A stretch of DNA of 64,000 bases. Source: Chryseobacterium sp. LJ668 (GTDB taxonomy: Bacteria; Bacteroidota; Bacteroidia; Flavobacteriales; Weeksellaceae). The DNA lies in the NCBI RefSeq assembly GCF_019613955.1, contig NZ_CP080443.1, positions 2,217,001 through 2,281,000 on the forward strand. Reading direction: 5' to 3'. A model generated the notes under the pieces. That model saw nothing but the letters and a program-made list of their open reading frames with translations. It was not told where the DNA came from and ran no database searches. Below, one piece after another: positions 45,103 to 53,140 of this stretch; within the stretch, counting starts at the first letter, position 1, and every line of letters starts with the position of its first letter. The position numbers were made by a program, and so were the translations under genes.

Positions 45103-46353
45103 ATGAAAGGACAGAATAAATTATTTATTGCGATCATCATTGCTTTGATCGTGGGTGTTGCAATTGGAGGATTTGTACATATTCAGTATCCTGAAAGTGC
45201 AAAACCATTCTCACAAAACATCAAACTTTTAGGAACCGTTTTTATCAGATTGGTACAGATGATCATCGCACCGCTGGTTTTCACAACCTTGGTGGTAGGA
45301 ATTGCAAAAATGAGCGACATCAAGATGATCGGAAGGGTAGGATCAAAAGCTATGCTGTGGTTTATTTCGGCATCTCTTATTTCTCTTTTTATCGGTCTGG
45401 TTTTGGTAAATTGGCTTGAGCCGGGTCACGTTACGAAGCTTCCGATTCAGGATGCGGCGTCTGCTGAAGAGCTCCTAAAATCAAGCAAAGGCTTCTCGAT
45501 GGAAGATTTTGTCAAACATATTATCCCTAAAAGTATTTTTGAAGCTTTTGCAACCAATGAAGTTCTTCAGATTGTTGTTTTTTCAATCATGTTTGGGGTT
45601 GCTTTGGCAAATCTCGGTGATGAATACGCACAACCTGTCATCAAATTATTCGATGTTGTAGCGCATGCGATTCTGAAAATGGTAGGCTACATCATGTGGT
45701 TTGCACCGCTTGGAGTACTTGGAGCGATTGCAGCGGTGGTTGCCACCAACGGCTTTGAAATCTTTAAAGTATACGCCATTTACCTTCGAGACTTTTTCTT
45801 TGCTTTAGGAATTCTGTGGCTTGTATTGCTGTTAGTAGGATATTTAATTTTGGGTAACCGTCTTTTTGAACTGTTAAGAAGAATAAAATCTCCCTTATTA
45901 ATTGCTTTTTCAACTACAAGTTCGGAAGCTGTTTTTCCTAAATTGGTAGAAGAATTAGAAAGATTCGGGTGTAATAACAGAGTAGTATCGTTTATATTAC
46001 CGCTAGGATACTCATTCAATTTGGATGGAAGCATGATGTACATGACCTTTGCATCGATTTTTATCGCTCAAATTTATGGAATTGAAATGTCTGTCGGACA
46101 GCAAGTTACAATGCTTCTTGTTCTGATGCTGACTTCAAAAGGAATTGCAGGCGTTCCAAGAGCTTCTCTGGTGATTATTGTCGCCACATGTTCTATGTTT
46201 GGAATTCCACCGGAAGGGATCGCATTAATTTTGCCAATCGATCATTTCTGCGACATGGGAAGAAGCATGACCAACGTTCTGGGGAATGCTTTAGCAACAT
46301 CCGCCGTTTCAAAATGGGAAGGACAGCTCGATAATCATGGAGGAGATATGTAA
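45103..46353 (+). CDS. Dicarboxylate/amino acid:cation symporter (DAACS family)
   Basis: 416-residue inner-membrane transporter with eight helices and two re-entrant loops, GltP/GltT/DctA type. Family motifs are AFSTTSSEAVFPKL (serine-rich hairpin one), the region SFNLDGSMMYMTFASIFIAQ (helix seven, with the NMDGT-like sodium/substrate motif as NLDGS), and a late GIAGVPRASLVII hairpin. It takes up glutamate, aspartate or C4-dicarboxylates with sodium or protons; which is not clear from sequence. Own promoter and terminator. Confidence 0.92.
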   Translation: MKGQNKLFIAIIIALIVGVAIGGFVHIQYPESAKPFSQNIKLLGTVFIRLVQMIIAPLVFTTLVVGIAKMSDIKMIGRVGSKAMLWFISASLISLFIGLVLVNWLEPGHVTKLPIQDAASAEELLKSSKGFSMEDFVKHIIPKSIFEAFATNEVLQIVVFSIMFGVALANLGDEYAQPVIKLFDVVAHAILKMVGYIMWFAPLGVLGAIAAVVATNGFEIFKVYAIYLRDFFFALGILWLVLLLVGYLILGNRLFELLRRIKSPLLIAFSTTSSEAVFPKLVEELERFGCNNRVVSFILPLGYSFNLDGSMMYMTFASIFIAQIYGIEMSVGQQVTMLLVLMLTSKGIAGVPRASLVIIVATCSMFGIPPEGIALILPIDHFCDMGRSMTNVLGNALATSAVSKWEGQLDNHGGDM

Positions 46354-46377
46354 AATATTAATTTAACTTAAATAAAC

Positions 46378-46414
46378 GGTCAATAGAGAATTTCTTCTCT
46401 GTTGGCCATTTTTT
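46378..46414 (+). terminator. Rho-independent terminator after the symporter gene
   Basis: 13-bp stem GGTCAATAGAGAA / TTCTCTGTTGGCC with a four-base loop and a T run. Confidence 0.85.
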
Positions 46415-46532
46415 ATGAAATTTGTATTACTTTGCTGAGTGAAACGCCTTTGCGAACGAAAAATATTTTCAATCATTTAAATAGAAACTTTGCGAACTTT
46501 GCGTTAAAAATAGATTGAAAACCTATCATTAA

Positions 46533-47246
46533 ATGAATTTACAACAACATAAAAATAAAATTGCTGATAAAGGTTTTTCCGTTATCAGCAATGTTTTTTC
46601 TGAGGAAGAAATTGAAAAAATAAGTACAGTCATTCAGAATATAGATACTTCAAAGGAAACTTTCAGGAAATCGGAAGACCTTTTTGCAATCCGACAGTTT
46701 TTAAAGGAAGTCTCAGAGGTGAAAGATTTGATTTTTAATGAAAATTTAAAAACAATTATCAAAGAGATTTTTGGCGAAAATTATTTTGTTGTCAAAAGTA
46801 TTTACTTCGATAAACCCGAAAAATCAAACTGGTATGTCGCCTATCATCAGGATTTAACGATTTCGGTTGATAAGAAAATTAACTTGGAAAACTTCGGGCC
46901 GTGGACCACAAAACAGAATCAATTCGCCGTTCAGCCGCCGATTCATATTCTGGAAAATATTTTTACAGTAAGAATTCATTTGGATGATACTGATGAAAAT
47001 AACGGTGCCCTGAAAGTAGTTCCAAAATCTCATTCAAAAGGAATTTACAGACCCGAAACCATCGACTGGAACGTGGAAACAGAAAACATCTGCAATGTAG
47101 AAAAGGGTGGAATTATGATTATGAAACCGTTGTTACTGCATGGCTCAAACCGAACGACCAACGGAAAGAGAAGAAGGGTAATTCATATCGAGTTTTCTGA
47201 TGTAGAATTACAAAAAGAATTACATTGGTCAGAAAGATTAAAATGA
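46533..47246 (+). CDS. Phytanoyl-CoA dioxygenase (PhyH)-like protein
   Basis: 237-residue non-haem Fe(II)/2-oxoglutarate enzyme. The facial triad is visible as H-x-D in VAYHQDLT and the distal histidine in LLLHGSNR; the 2-oxoglutarate-binding arginine is in RRVIHIEFS. VRIHLDDTDENNGALKVVPK and SHSKGIY are standard PhyH blocks. The substrate is unknown; relatives hydroxylate diverse small molecules. No signal peptide. The gene has no clear -7 element but is preceded by TTTGCGAACTTTGCG-type sequence. Confidence 0.85.
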   Translation: MNLQQHKNKIADKGFSVISNVFSEEEIEKISTVIQNIDTSKETFRKSEDLFAIRQFLKEVSEVKDLIFNENLKTIIKEIFGENYFVVKSIYFDKPEKSNWYVAYHQDLTISVDKKINLENFGPWTTKQNQFAVQPPIHILENIFTVRIHLDDTDENNGALKVVPKSHSKGIYRPETIDWNVETENICNVEKGGIMIMKPLLLHGSNRTTNGKRRRVIHIEFSDVELQKELHWSERLK

Positions 47247-47383
47247 TTTCTTTATACAATAATTGCACCTTAAACCTTTCTTAAATCTTTTTCTTTTTCA
47301 TTTTAATTCTGATATGTAAAATAAAAATTCCTGCTGATTTACAGAAAAAATTACATATATATGTCTATTGTAATATATGTGAA

Positions 47384-48346
47384 ATGATTTTTAGAAAACA
47401 AGTTATTTTAGTATCAATAGGCATCGTTTTTTTGTCATGCAATAAAGACAAGAAGTTACAGCCAGAAAGTGTAAAGAAACCTGAAGTTTCCACAATAACT
47501 TTCCCCGTGTGGGAGAAATCAATTCCCGATTCTGAACTTGTGACAGGTACAGAAACTTATAATGACGGGATGATTTCTAATGTGTCAAATCCTGCAATAA
47601 CAATCTTCTCCCCTGCAAAAAACAATACCGGCGTTGCCATAATCGTATTTCCCGGCGGAGGATACAATAAACTGGCTATAGAACTTGAAGGTTCTGAAAT
47701 TTGCAAGTGGCTTTCATCAATCGGAATTACAGGAGTGCTGCTGAAATATCGTGTACCAGCTTCCGGACCTCATTATGATAAGGATTGTAATTGCGAAAAA
47801 GATCCTATCAAACCATTGGCATTGCAGGATGCGCAACGAGCATTGGGCTTAATCCGTTATCAGGCAAAGGAATTAAAGATTAATCCGAATAAAATCGGAG
47901 TGATGGGATTTTCTGCCGGCGGACATCTGGTTGCTGATATCAGTAATCATTACAAAAAAAGAGCTTATACAATAGCGGATAATGCTGATAAAATAAGCTG
48001 CAGACCAGACTTTGCATTGGCCTTCTACCCCGGACACATGAGGTTTCATACAGATAAGCCGTACGAGTTAAACCGTACCATCTCTGTAGATAGCAAGACC
48101 CCGCCAACATTTATTTTGCATGCAGGCAACGACTCCATTAATTCTGTGGAAAATTCACTGGTCTATTATATGGCACTGCAGAAGGCTGGAGTTCCAGCTG
48201 AATTTCACATTTATGAAGAAGGAGGACATGCCTTTGGATTAAATCAATCAGCCCAAAAGATTCCTAATTGGTCTGAACTGCCGATTGCTGATTGGGAAAA
48301 ATTGGTTGAAAGATGGCTGCGAACGATTAAAATGACATCTCACTAA
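47384..48346 (+). CDS. Lipoprotein alpha/beta hydrolase (acetylxylan-esterase-like)
   Basis: 320 residues. A lipobox FLSCNKDK (Cys19) marks it as a lipoprotein, likely surface or periplasmic. The hydrolase fold shows VFPGGGYNKLA (oxyanion hole), the nucleophile serine in GVMGFSAGGHLVA, an aspartate in HAGNDSIN and the histidine in EEGGHAFGL. The GGGY form and length fit bacterial acetyl-xylan or carbohydrate esterases (BD-FAE-like). It may strip acetyl groups from plant polysaccharides, but no glycan-degradation operon surrounds it. Confidence 0.85.
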   Translation: MIFRKQVILVSIGIVFLSCNKDKKLQPESVKKPEVSTITFPVWEKSIPDSELVTGTETYNDGMISNVSNPAITIFSPAKNNTGVAIIVFPGGGYNKLAIELEGSEICKWLSSIGITGVLLKYRVPASGPHYDKDCNCEKDPIKPLALQDAQRALGLIRYQAKELKINPNKIGVMGFSAGGHLVADISNHYKKRAYTIADNADKISCRPDFALAFYPGHMRFHTDKPYELNRTISVDSKTPPTFILHAGNDSINSVENSLVYYMALQKAGVPAEFHIYEEGGHAFGLNQSAQKIPNWSELPIADWEKLVERWLRTIKMTSH

Positions 48347-48370
48347 TAAAACTACCTTGAATATAAAACA

Positions 48371-48397
48371 AAACCTCTTACAAATCGAAAGAGGTTT
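48371..48397. terminator. Terminator between the esterase and GH92 genes
   Basis: 9-bp stem AAACCTCTT / AAGAGGTTT with a nine-base loop; on the minus strand it is followed by TTGTTTTAT, so it suits the GH92 gene best. Confidence 0.65.
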
Positions 48398-48419
48398 ATC
48401 ATTTTTAATTTTCAAATTT

Positions 48420-51233
48420 CTATTTCAAAGAAATCTCATCCACAAAAATATAAGCATCACCACCCGCACCTTGATGCCATTCCGGAAGTTTTCCAAAATG
48501 ATACGCTTTCACTTTTAGGTAACGTGCTTCGGTTGGAAGAATATCAGTGGCAAAATCTTTCACCTGAACTGTTTCATCTTTGGCATCAATGTTATTTTCC
48601 AAAGTTTTTAGAAGAATGAAAGTTTTACCATCCATTGAAGCGTAATATTCTACTTTATTAGGCATTAAAATCCATGCACGGCTGTCCTGCAGATAGGTTG
48701 ATGAAATATATTTGATCTGTTGAGGCGATTTAAAATCAATAACAGCTTCAACGGTTTGTCCTTGATAACCCTGCCATTCTCCTTTTCTCCAATTGATGTC
48801 ACCGTTGATTCCGTCAATCAAAGCAAACTTTCCGCCTGCCGTATATTGTGGATTAACATTAGCATTGATGGTTATATCCCAATGATTGGGTCTTCTGTTG
48901 AAATTGGCAGTTGTGATTCCGCTTTTTTCTCCATTTCTTTCAGCGTATGTAGAAACCTGAGTCGTTTTATTGATCATAAAAGGCTCTTTATAAACTTTAA
49001 AGGTTTTTCTAACGTTGGCGTCATCTTCGTCCAAAGTCATGTAATAAACTTTATCTTTCTCATTTAGCGGAGTGATTTTCACCTGAGTGGTAAAATCAAA
49101 AAGTCTGTCGGCCGCAATTACTGGTGAAGCTGTTTGTTCAGGATATTTTAAATCTTTAGCAACTTTTACATTTTCAAAACCTAGTTTTTTTAGCTCACTT
49201 TTTGGAGTGCTTTTCGTAATGATTCTCGTTGTTCCGTCTTCCAGATGTAGTTTAATTTCATCAAAATAAGGTGTCACGGTTTCCCATTCAGGTTTCCCAG
49301 GAGTTACGGCATAAATTCCCATTGAGCTTAAAATAAACCATGCACTCATTTGTCCGCAATCTTCATTTCCGATCAATCCATCCGGCGAATTTTTGTAGAA
49401 ATTATCAAGAATATATTTAATTTTTGCTTCCGTTTTCTGTGGCTTATCAACGAAATTATAGAGATAAGCAATGTGATGACTCGGTTCGTTTCCTTGAGCG
49501 TATTGTCCCATCAATCCGGTAATATCCACCTGTTCTCTTCCTGTTGTTTTATCAGAAGCTGAGAAAATCGCATCAATAAATTGTTCGAATTTTTCTTTTC
49601 CACCATGTGCTTCAATCAATCCCGGAATATCCTGCGGAACCGAATATGAGTAATGCCACGAATTTCCTTCCGTATAATTGTTGTTGACTTCACTCGGATC
49701 AAACGGTTCGTACCAGTTTCCGTTTTTTCTAGCCTGCATAAAACCATTATTCGGATTGTAAAGGTTTTTCCAGTTTTGAGAACGTTTCATGAAGTATTCG
49801 TAGTCTTCTTTTTTGTTTAAAATTTTTGCCATCTGAGCGATGCACCAGTCGTCGTAAGCATATTCAAGGGTTTTTGAAACGCTTTCGTGCTCATCATCAA
49901 TGCTGATATAGTTGTTTTGTTTGTAAGCATTTAAACCAAAAATATCCAGCATCGCCGAATTTTTTGAAGCTTCAAACGCTTTTTCATAATCAAAACCTGT
50001 TACTCCTTTCGTCATCGCATCTGCAATTACAGAAACTGAATGATAACCGATCATACATTCCGTTTCATTGGAAGCCAGTTCCCAAACGGGAAGTTTTCCG
50101 CCCTGTTCGTATTGTTTGATAAAAGTATTGACAAAATCTGCCGTTCTTTTTCGGTCAATCAATGACATCAAAGGGTGTGCTCCTCTGAATGTATCCCAAA
50201 GCGAGAAAACGGAATAGTATCCGAAATCTTTCGCCATGTAAAATTTGTTGTCCCTGCCACGGTATTTTCCGTCAACATCCATGTTGATATTGGGTTGCGT
50301 GAAAACGTGGTATAAAGCCGTGTAGAAAACGGTAAGTTTATCTTTGTCGGAAGATTTGACTTGAATTTTTGAAAGTTCTTTGTTCCAATCTGCTTCGGCT
50401 TGTTTTTTAATGATTTCAAAATCATTTGAATTTCCTTCAGCCAGCATGTTTTTTCCTGCACCTTCGTAATCTGTAGGAGAAATTGAAACTTTTACAAGGA
50501 TTTTTTCTCCTTTTTTAACTTTGCTTGAAAATGCAATTTGAATTTTTGTTCCGTTATAATTTGTATCAGCAACACTAGGTCGTGATGGACTCTCAACCAG
50601 TGATTTTGTTTCAATCATCGGTTTTGAAAACTCAATTCTCGCATAAATGTATTGATTGGTTGCCCAAGCTTCACTTCTTCTGAAAACTTCGATGGTTTTG
50701 CTGTCAATAATTTTTACTTCACCTTCCAGCAATTTATCTCTGTGATTTAAGTCTAAAATAATATTGGCGTTTCCAGCTTTGTTGAAGGTGTATTCGTGAT
50801 AACCGACTCTTTTTGTTGTTGTTAAACGAACATCAATGTTATGCTTATCCAATTTTACCGAATAAAATCCTGCCGTTGCTTTCTCATTTTTATGAGAAAA
50901 TTTTGATGAATATTCTTTCGGTGTCAGTCCCGGATTTCCCATGGTCGGCATGAGCATAATATCGCCATAATCAGACACTCCGGTTCCGTTCAGATGCGTA
51001 TGAGAGAAGCCATAAATCACTGAATCTGAGTAATGATAGCCACTGCAGCCATCCCAGCTTCCGTCAATTCGGGTGTCGGGAGAAAGCTGAACCATCCCAA
51101 AAGGTACAATTGCACCAGGAAATGTATGACCGTGGCCGCCCGTTCCGATGAAAGGATTGATGTATTGCGAATAATTTTGTGAAAATAAATTATGGGTAAT
51201 AATTCCCAAAAGAATAATCAATATTTTTTTCAT
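48420..51233 (-). CDS. GH92 alpha-mannosidase with C-terminal carbohydrate-binding modules
   Basis: 937-residue secreted exo-acting alpha-mannosidase. Signal peptide about 1-18. The GH92 N-terminal domain begins YINPFIGTGGHGHTFPGA and has VPFGMVQLSPDTRIDGSW. The catalytic (alpha/alpha)6 domain has the general-acid glutamate in NYTEGNSWHYSYSVP and the catalytic aspartate in GNEDCGQMSAWF. Calcium-dependent enzymes of this family trim N-glycans or yeast mannan. The last 250 residues resemble an FN3/CHB_HEX_C-type module and an F5/8-type C carbohydrate-binding domain (WRKGEWQGYQ, ARYLKVKAYHFG). No T9SS sorting domain is present, so it is probably periplasmic. Confidence 0.93.
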   Translation of the reverse strand: MKKILIILLGIITHNLFSQNYSQYINPFIGTGGHGHTFPGAIVPFGMVQLSPDTRIDGSWDGCSGYHYSDSVIYGFSHTHLNGTGVSDYGDIMLMPTMGNPGLTPKEYSSKFSHKNEKATAGFYSVKLDKHNIDVRLTTTKRVGYHEYTFNKAGNANIILDLNHRDKLLEGEVKIIDSKTIEVFRRSEAWATNQYIYARIEFSKPMIETKSLVESPSRPSVADTNYNGTKIQIAFSSKVKKGEKILVKVSISPTDYEGAGKNMLAEGNSNDFEIIKKQAEADWNKELSKIQVKSSDKDKLTVFYTALYHVFTQPNINMDVDGKYRGRDNKFYMAKDFGYYSVFSLWDTFRGAHPLMSLIDRKRTADFVNTFIKQYEQGGKLPVWELASNETECMIGYHSVSVIADAMTKGVTGFDYEKAFEASKNSAMLDIFGLNAYKQNNYISIDDEHESVSKTLEYAYDDWCIAQMAKILNKKEDYEYFMKRSQNWKNLYNPNNGFMQARKNGNWYEPFDPSEVNNNYTEGNSWHYSYSVPQDIPGLIEAHGGKEKFEQFIDAIFSASDKTTGREQVDITGLMGQYAQGNEPSHHIAYLYNFVDKPQKTEAKIKYILDNFYKNSPDGLIGNEDCGQMSAWFILSSMGIYAVTPGKPEWETVTPYFDEIKLHLEDGTTRIITKSTPKSELKKLGFENVKVAKDLKYPEQTASPVIAADRLFDFTTQVKITPLNEKDKVYYMTLDEDDANVRKTFKVYKEPFMINKTTQVSTYAERNGEKSGITTANFNRRPNHWDITINANVNPQYTAGGKFALIDGINGDINWRKGEWQGYQGQTVEAVIDFKSPQQIKYISSTYLQDSRAWILMPNKVEYYASMDGKTFILLKTLENNIDAKDETVQVKDFATDILPTEARYLKVKAYHFGKLPEWHQGAGGDAYIFVDEISLK

Positions 51234-51335
51234 GAAGATTAAAATTAAAATCCCCCTAAAATACTATAATATTTCGTTCTGCAAAAGAATTTATCTATCA
51301 CCCAGTTTGTTGATTTTAAATAGCTAAAATTTCCG

Positions 51336-51343
51336 TAAATTTG
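51336..51343 (+). promoter_or_regulatory. -7 promoter element TAAATTTG for the Mrp gene
   Basis: Exact TAnnTTTG match, 18 bases before the ATG. Confidence 0.7.
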
Positions 51344-51361
51344 TAGACAATTTATATTTTT

Positions 51362-52465
51362 ATGTTGACTAAAGAAAAGGTTCAGGATTTCCTTAAAGAA
51401 ATAGAAGTAGATGATTTGGTGAGTAACTTTCAGGTAATGGGAAGCGATGTTTACATCGATATGACTGCACATTCACCGGCAATGCACGAAAAAAAGAAGC
51501 TTGAGGCAGCAATGAAGCAGGCATTTGCAAGCGAGTTTGGGGAAGAAATTAATTTAAAACTGAAAATAGTTTCTCCCGAGCCAAGCGAAGTACAGCTAAG
51601 TCAGATTAAAGGAAAACAAATCCCCGGAATTCAAAATATTATTGCCATCGCATCCGGAAAAGGTGGGGTAGGTAAGTCTACTGTTGCTGCGAATCTAGCA
51701 GTAACGTTAGCAAAAATGGGTTTTAAAGTTGGAATATTAGATGCCGATATTTACGGACCGTCTGTTCCTACGATGTTTGATACAGAAGGTCAGAAGCCAA
51801 TTTCTGTTGATGTAAACGGGAAAAGCTTAATGAAACCGATCGAAAATTATGGTGTGAAAATGCTTTCTATAGGATATTTTTCTGGAGCCAATCAGGCTGT
51901 TGTCTGGAGAGGACCGATGGCATCAAAGGCATTGAACCAAATGATCAGAGATGCAGCTTGGGGAGAATTGGATTTCTTGTTGATCGACCTTCCTCCGGGA
52001 ACGGGTGATATTCATTTGTCGATCATTCAGGAAGTTCCTGTAACGGGAGCGGTGATCGTAAGTACACCTCAACATGTTGCTTTGGCGGATGTTAGAAAGG
52101 GGATTGCGATGTTCCAGATGGAAAGCATCAATATTCCGGTACTAGGATTGATAGAAAATATGGCGTATTTTACACCGGAAGAATTACCTGACAATAAATA
52201 TTATATCTTTGGAAACCAGGGAGCACAATATTTAGCAGATGATTTAAATATTCCTGTCTTGGGTGAAATACCATTGATTCAAAGCATCAGAGAAGCAGGA
52301 GATGTAGGAAGACCTGCAGTGCTTCAGGAAAATTCTAAAATTGCAGAAATCTATGTAGAAACTGCAAGAAAAATGGTAGAGAGTTTAATAGAACGAAATA
52401 AGTTTCTACCGCCTACAGAAGCTGTGAAAATCACCACGATGGCGGGTTGCTCACCAAAAAAATAA
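51362..52465 (+). CDS. Mrp/NBP35-type Fe-S cluster carrier ATPase
   Basis: 367 residues. Residues 1-80 are a MIP18/DUF59 domain; the ParA-like ATPase follows with the deviant Walker A ASGKGGVGKST (Lys100 and Lys105), LDADIYGPSVPT, LLIDLPPGTGD (Walker B) and VIVSTPQHVALADV. It binds and passes on Fe-S clusters in the cytoplasm. The usual CxxC of ApbC/NBP35 is not seen; single cysteines are near the end (MAGCSPKK), so cluster binding may be across the dimer. The NifU-domain gene follows 40 bases later, which supports a cluster-assembly role. Confidence 0.93.
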   Translation: MLTKEKVQDFLKEIEVDDLVSNFQVMGSDVYIDMTAHSPAMHEKKKLEAAMKQAFASEFGEEINLKLKIVSPEPSEVQLSQIKGKQIPGIQNIIAIASGKGGVGKSTVAANLAVTLAKMGFKVGILDADIYGPSVPTMFDTEGQKPISVDVNGKSLMKPIENYGVKMLSIGYFSGANQAVVWRGPMASKALNQMIRDAAWGELDFLLIDLPPGTGDIHLSIIQEVPVTGAVIVSTPQHVALADVRKGIAMFQMESINIPVLGLIENMAYFTPEELPDNKYYIFGNQGAQYLADDLNIPVLGEIPLIQSIREAGDVGRPAVLQENSKIAEIYVETARKMVESLIERNKFLPPTEAVKITTMAGCSPKK

Positions 52466-52505
52466 TAATGATTTCAAATTAATTTTTGAAAAACCAAATT
52501 CAAAT

Positions 52506-52754
52506 ATGGAAACAAATATAGCACACGAACAAACCGTAACCAAGGTAATGGAAGCTCTAGAGAGCATTCGTCCGTTTCTGAACAAAGACGGTGGAGATAT
52601 CGAGTTAATCGATGTGAAAGAAGATACGGTGTATGTAAAGCTTTTAGGAAACTGTTCTGGATGTTCTTTAAATTTTTCAACTCTGAAATTAGGGGTTGAA
52701 ACGACCATTAAACAGCATGCTCCTGAGATTTCAAAAGTGGTGAATTTAGAATAA
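52506..52754 (+). CDS. NifU-domain Fe-S scaffold protein
   Basis: 82-residue NifU C-terminal-type domain protein. The CxxC motif is Cys50 and Cys53 in LGNCSGCSLN, which binds a [4Fe-4S] cluster for transfer. IRPFLNKDGGDIELIDV is the standard N-terminal part. Paired with the Mrp gene upstream, it likely forms a cluster-delivery unit. It is followed by a terminator hairpin. Confidence 0.94.
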   Translation: METNIAHEQTVTKVMEALESIRPFLNKDGGDIELIDVKEDTVYVKLLGNCSGCSLNFSTLKLGVETTIKQHAPEISKVVNLE

Positions 52755-52777
52755 AAAATACGACGATATATTTTTTG

Positions 52778-52809
52778 AAGACAGGCTTTTGGGTCTGTCT
52801 TTTTTTGTT
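52778..52809 (+). terminator. Rho-independent terminator after the NifU-domain gene
   Basis: 7-bp stem AAGACAG / CTGTCTT with inner G-T and C-G pairs, then a T run. Confidence 0.8.
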
Positions 52810-52816
52810 ATTTACA

Positions 52817-53000
52817 TTATGTCATTTGCTGCTTTTCTTTGCATACCTTGATAAATAATTCGCCAGATTTAGCTGATAAATATTTAGTTTCAGAACATAC
52901 ATCAACTTCAAGATTGAAACTTGAGTGACTTTCATAATCGTCTTGATCAATAGGGATATTTCTAATAGCTGGAAGTAATATTTAATTTATTATTACTCAT
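52817..53000 (-). pseudogene. Possible frameshifted small gene
   Basis: On the minus strand a TAnnTTTG element (TATTTTTG, 53026-53033) precedes an ATG at 53000 that opens MSNNKLNITSSY then stops. One frame over, about 54 codons run open from about 52981 to the TAA at 52817, with a protein-like sequence (IRNIPIDQDDYESHSSFNLE, VDVCSETKYLSAKSGELF). The span of 184 bases is not a multiple of three, so one frameshift near 52960-52980 would join promoter, start and body into a protein of about 60 residues. I recognise no family. It could also be a remnant of a larger gene or a chance opening. Confidence 0.4.
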
Positions 53001-53025
53001 TTGTGTCATTTATTTCGTATACTTT

Positions 53026-53033
53026 CAAAAATA
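53026..53033 (-). promoter_or_regulatory. -7 promoter element TATTTTTG (minus strand) before a small broken gene
   Basis: Exact TAnnTTTG match on the minus strand, 25 bases before the ATG at 53000. Confidence 0.45.
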
Positions 53034-53140
53034 CAAAATTCTTTGTTTTTTTTTAAAACTAATTAAGGTATATGAAATTTAATTTAAACTAAAAAAGCCC
53101 CGGAAAAACCGAGGCTACATTAAAATCAAATATATAAAAG

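Noticed and set aside
46430..46520. TTTGCGAACTTTGCG stretch as a regulatory site
   Set aside because: Similar sequence near 28850 suggests a common intergenic filler; no gene-specific role can be supported.
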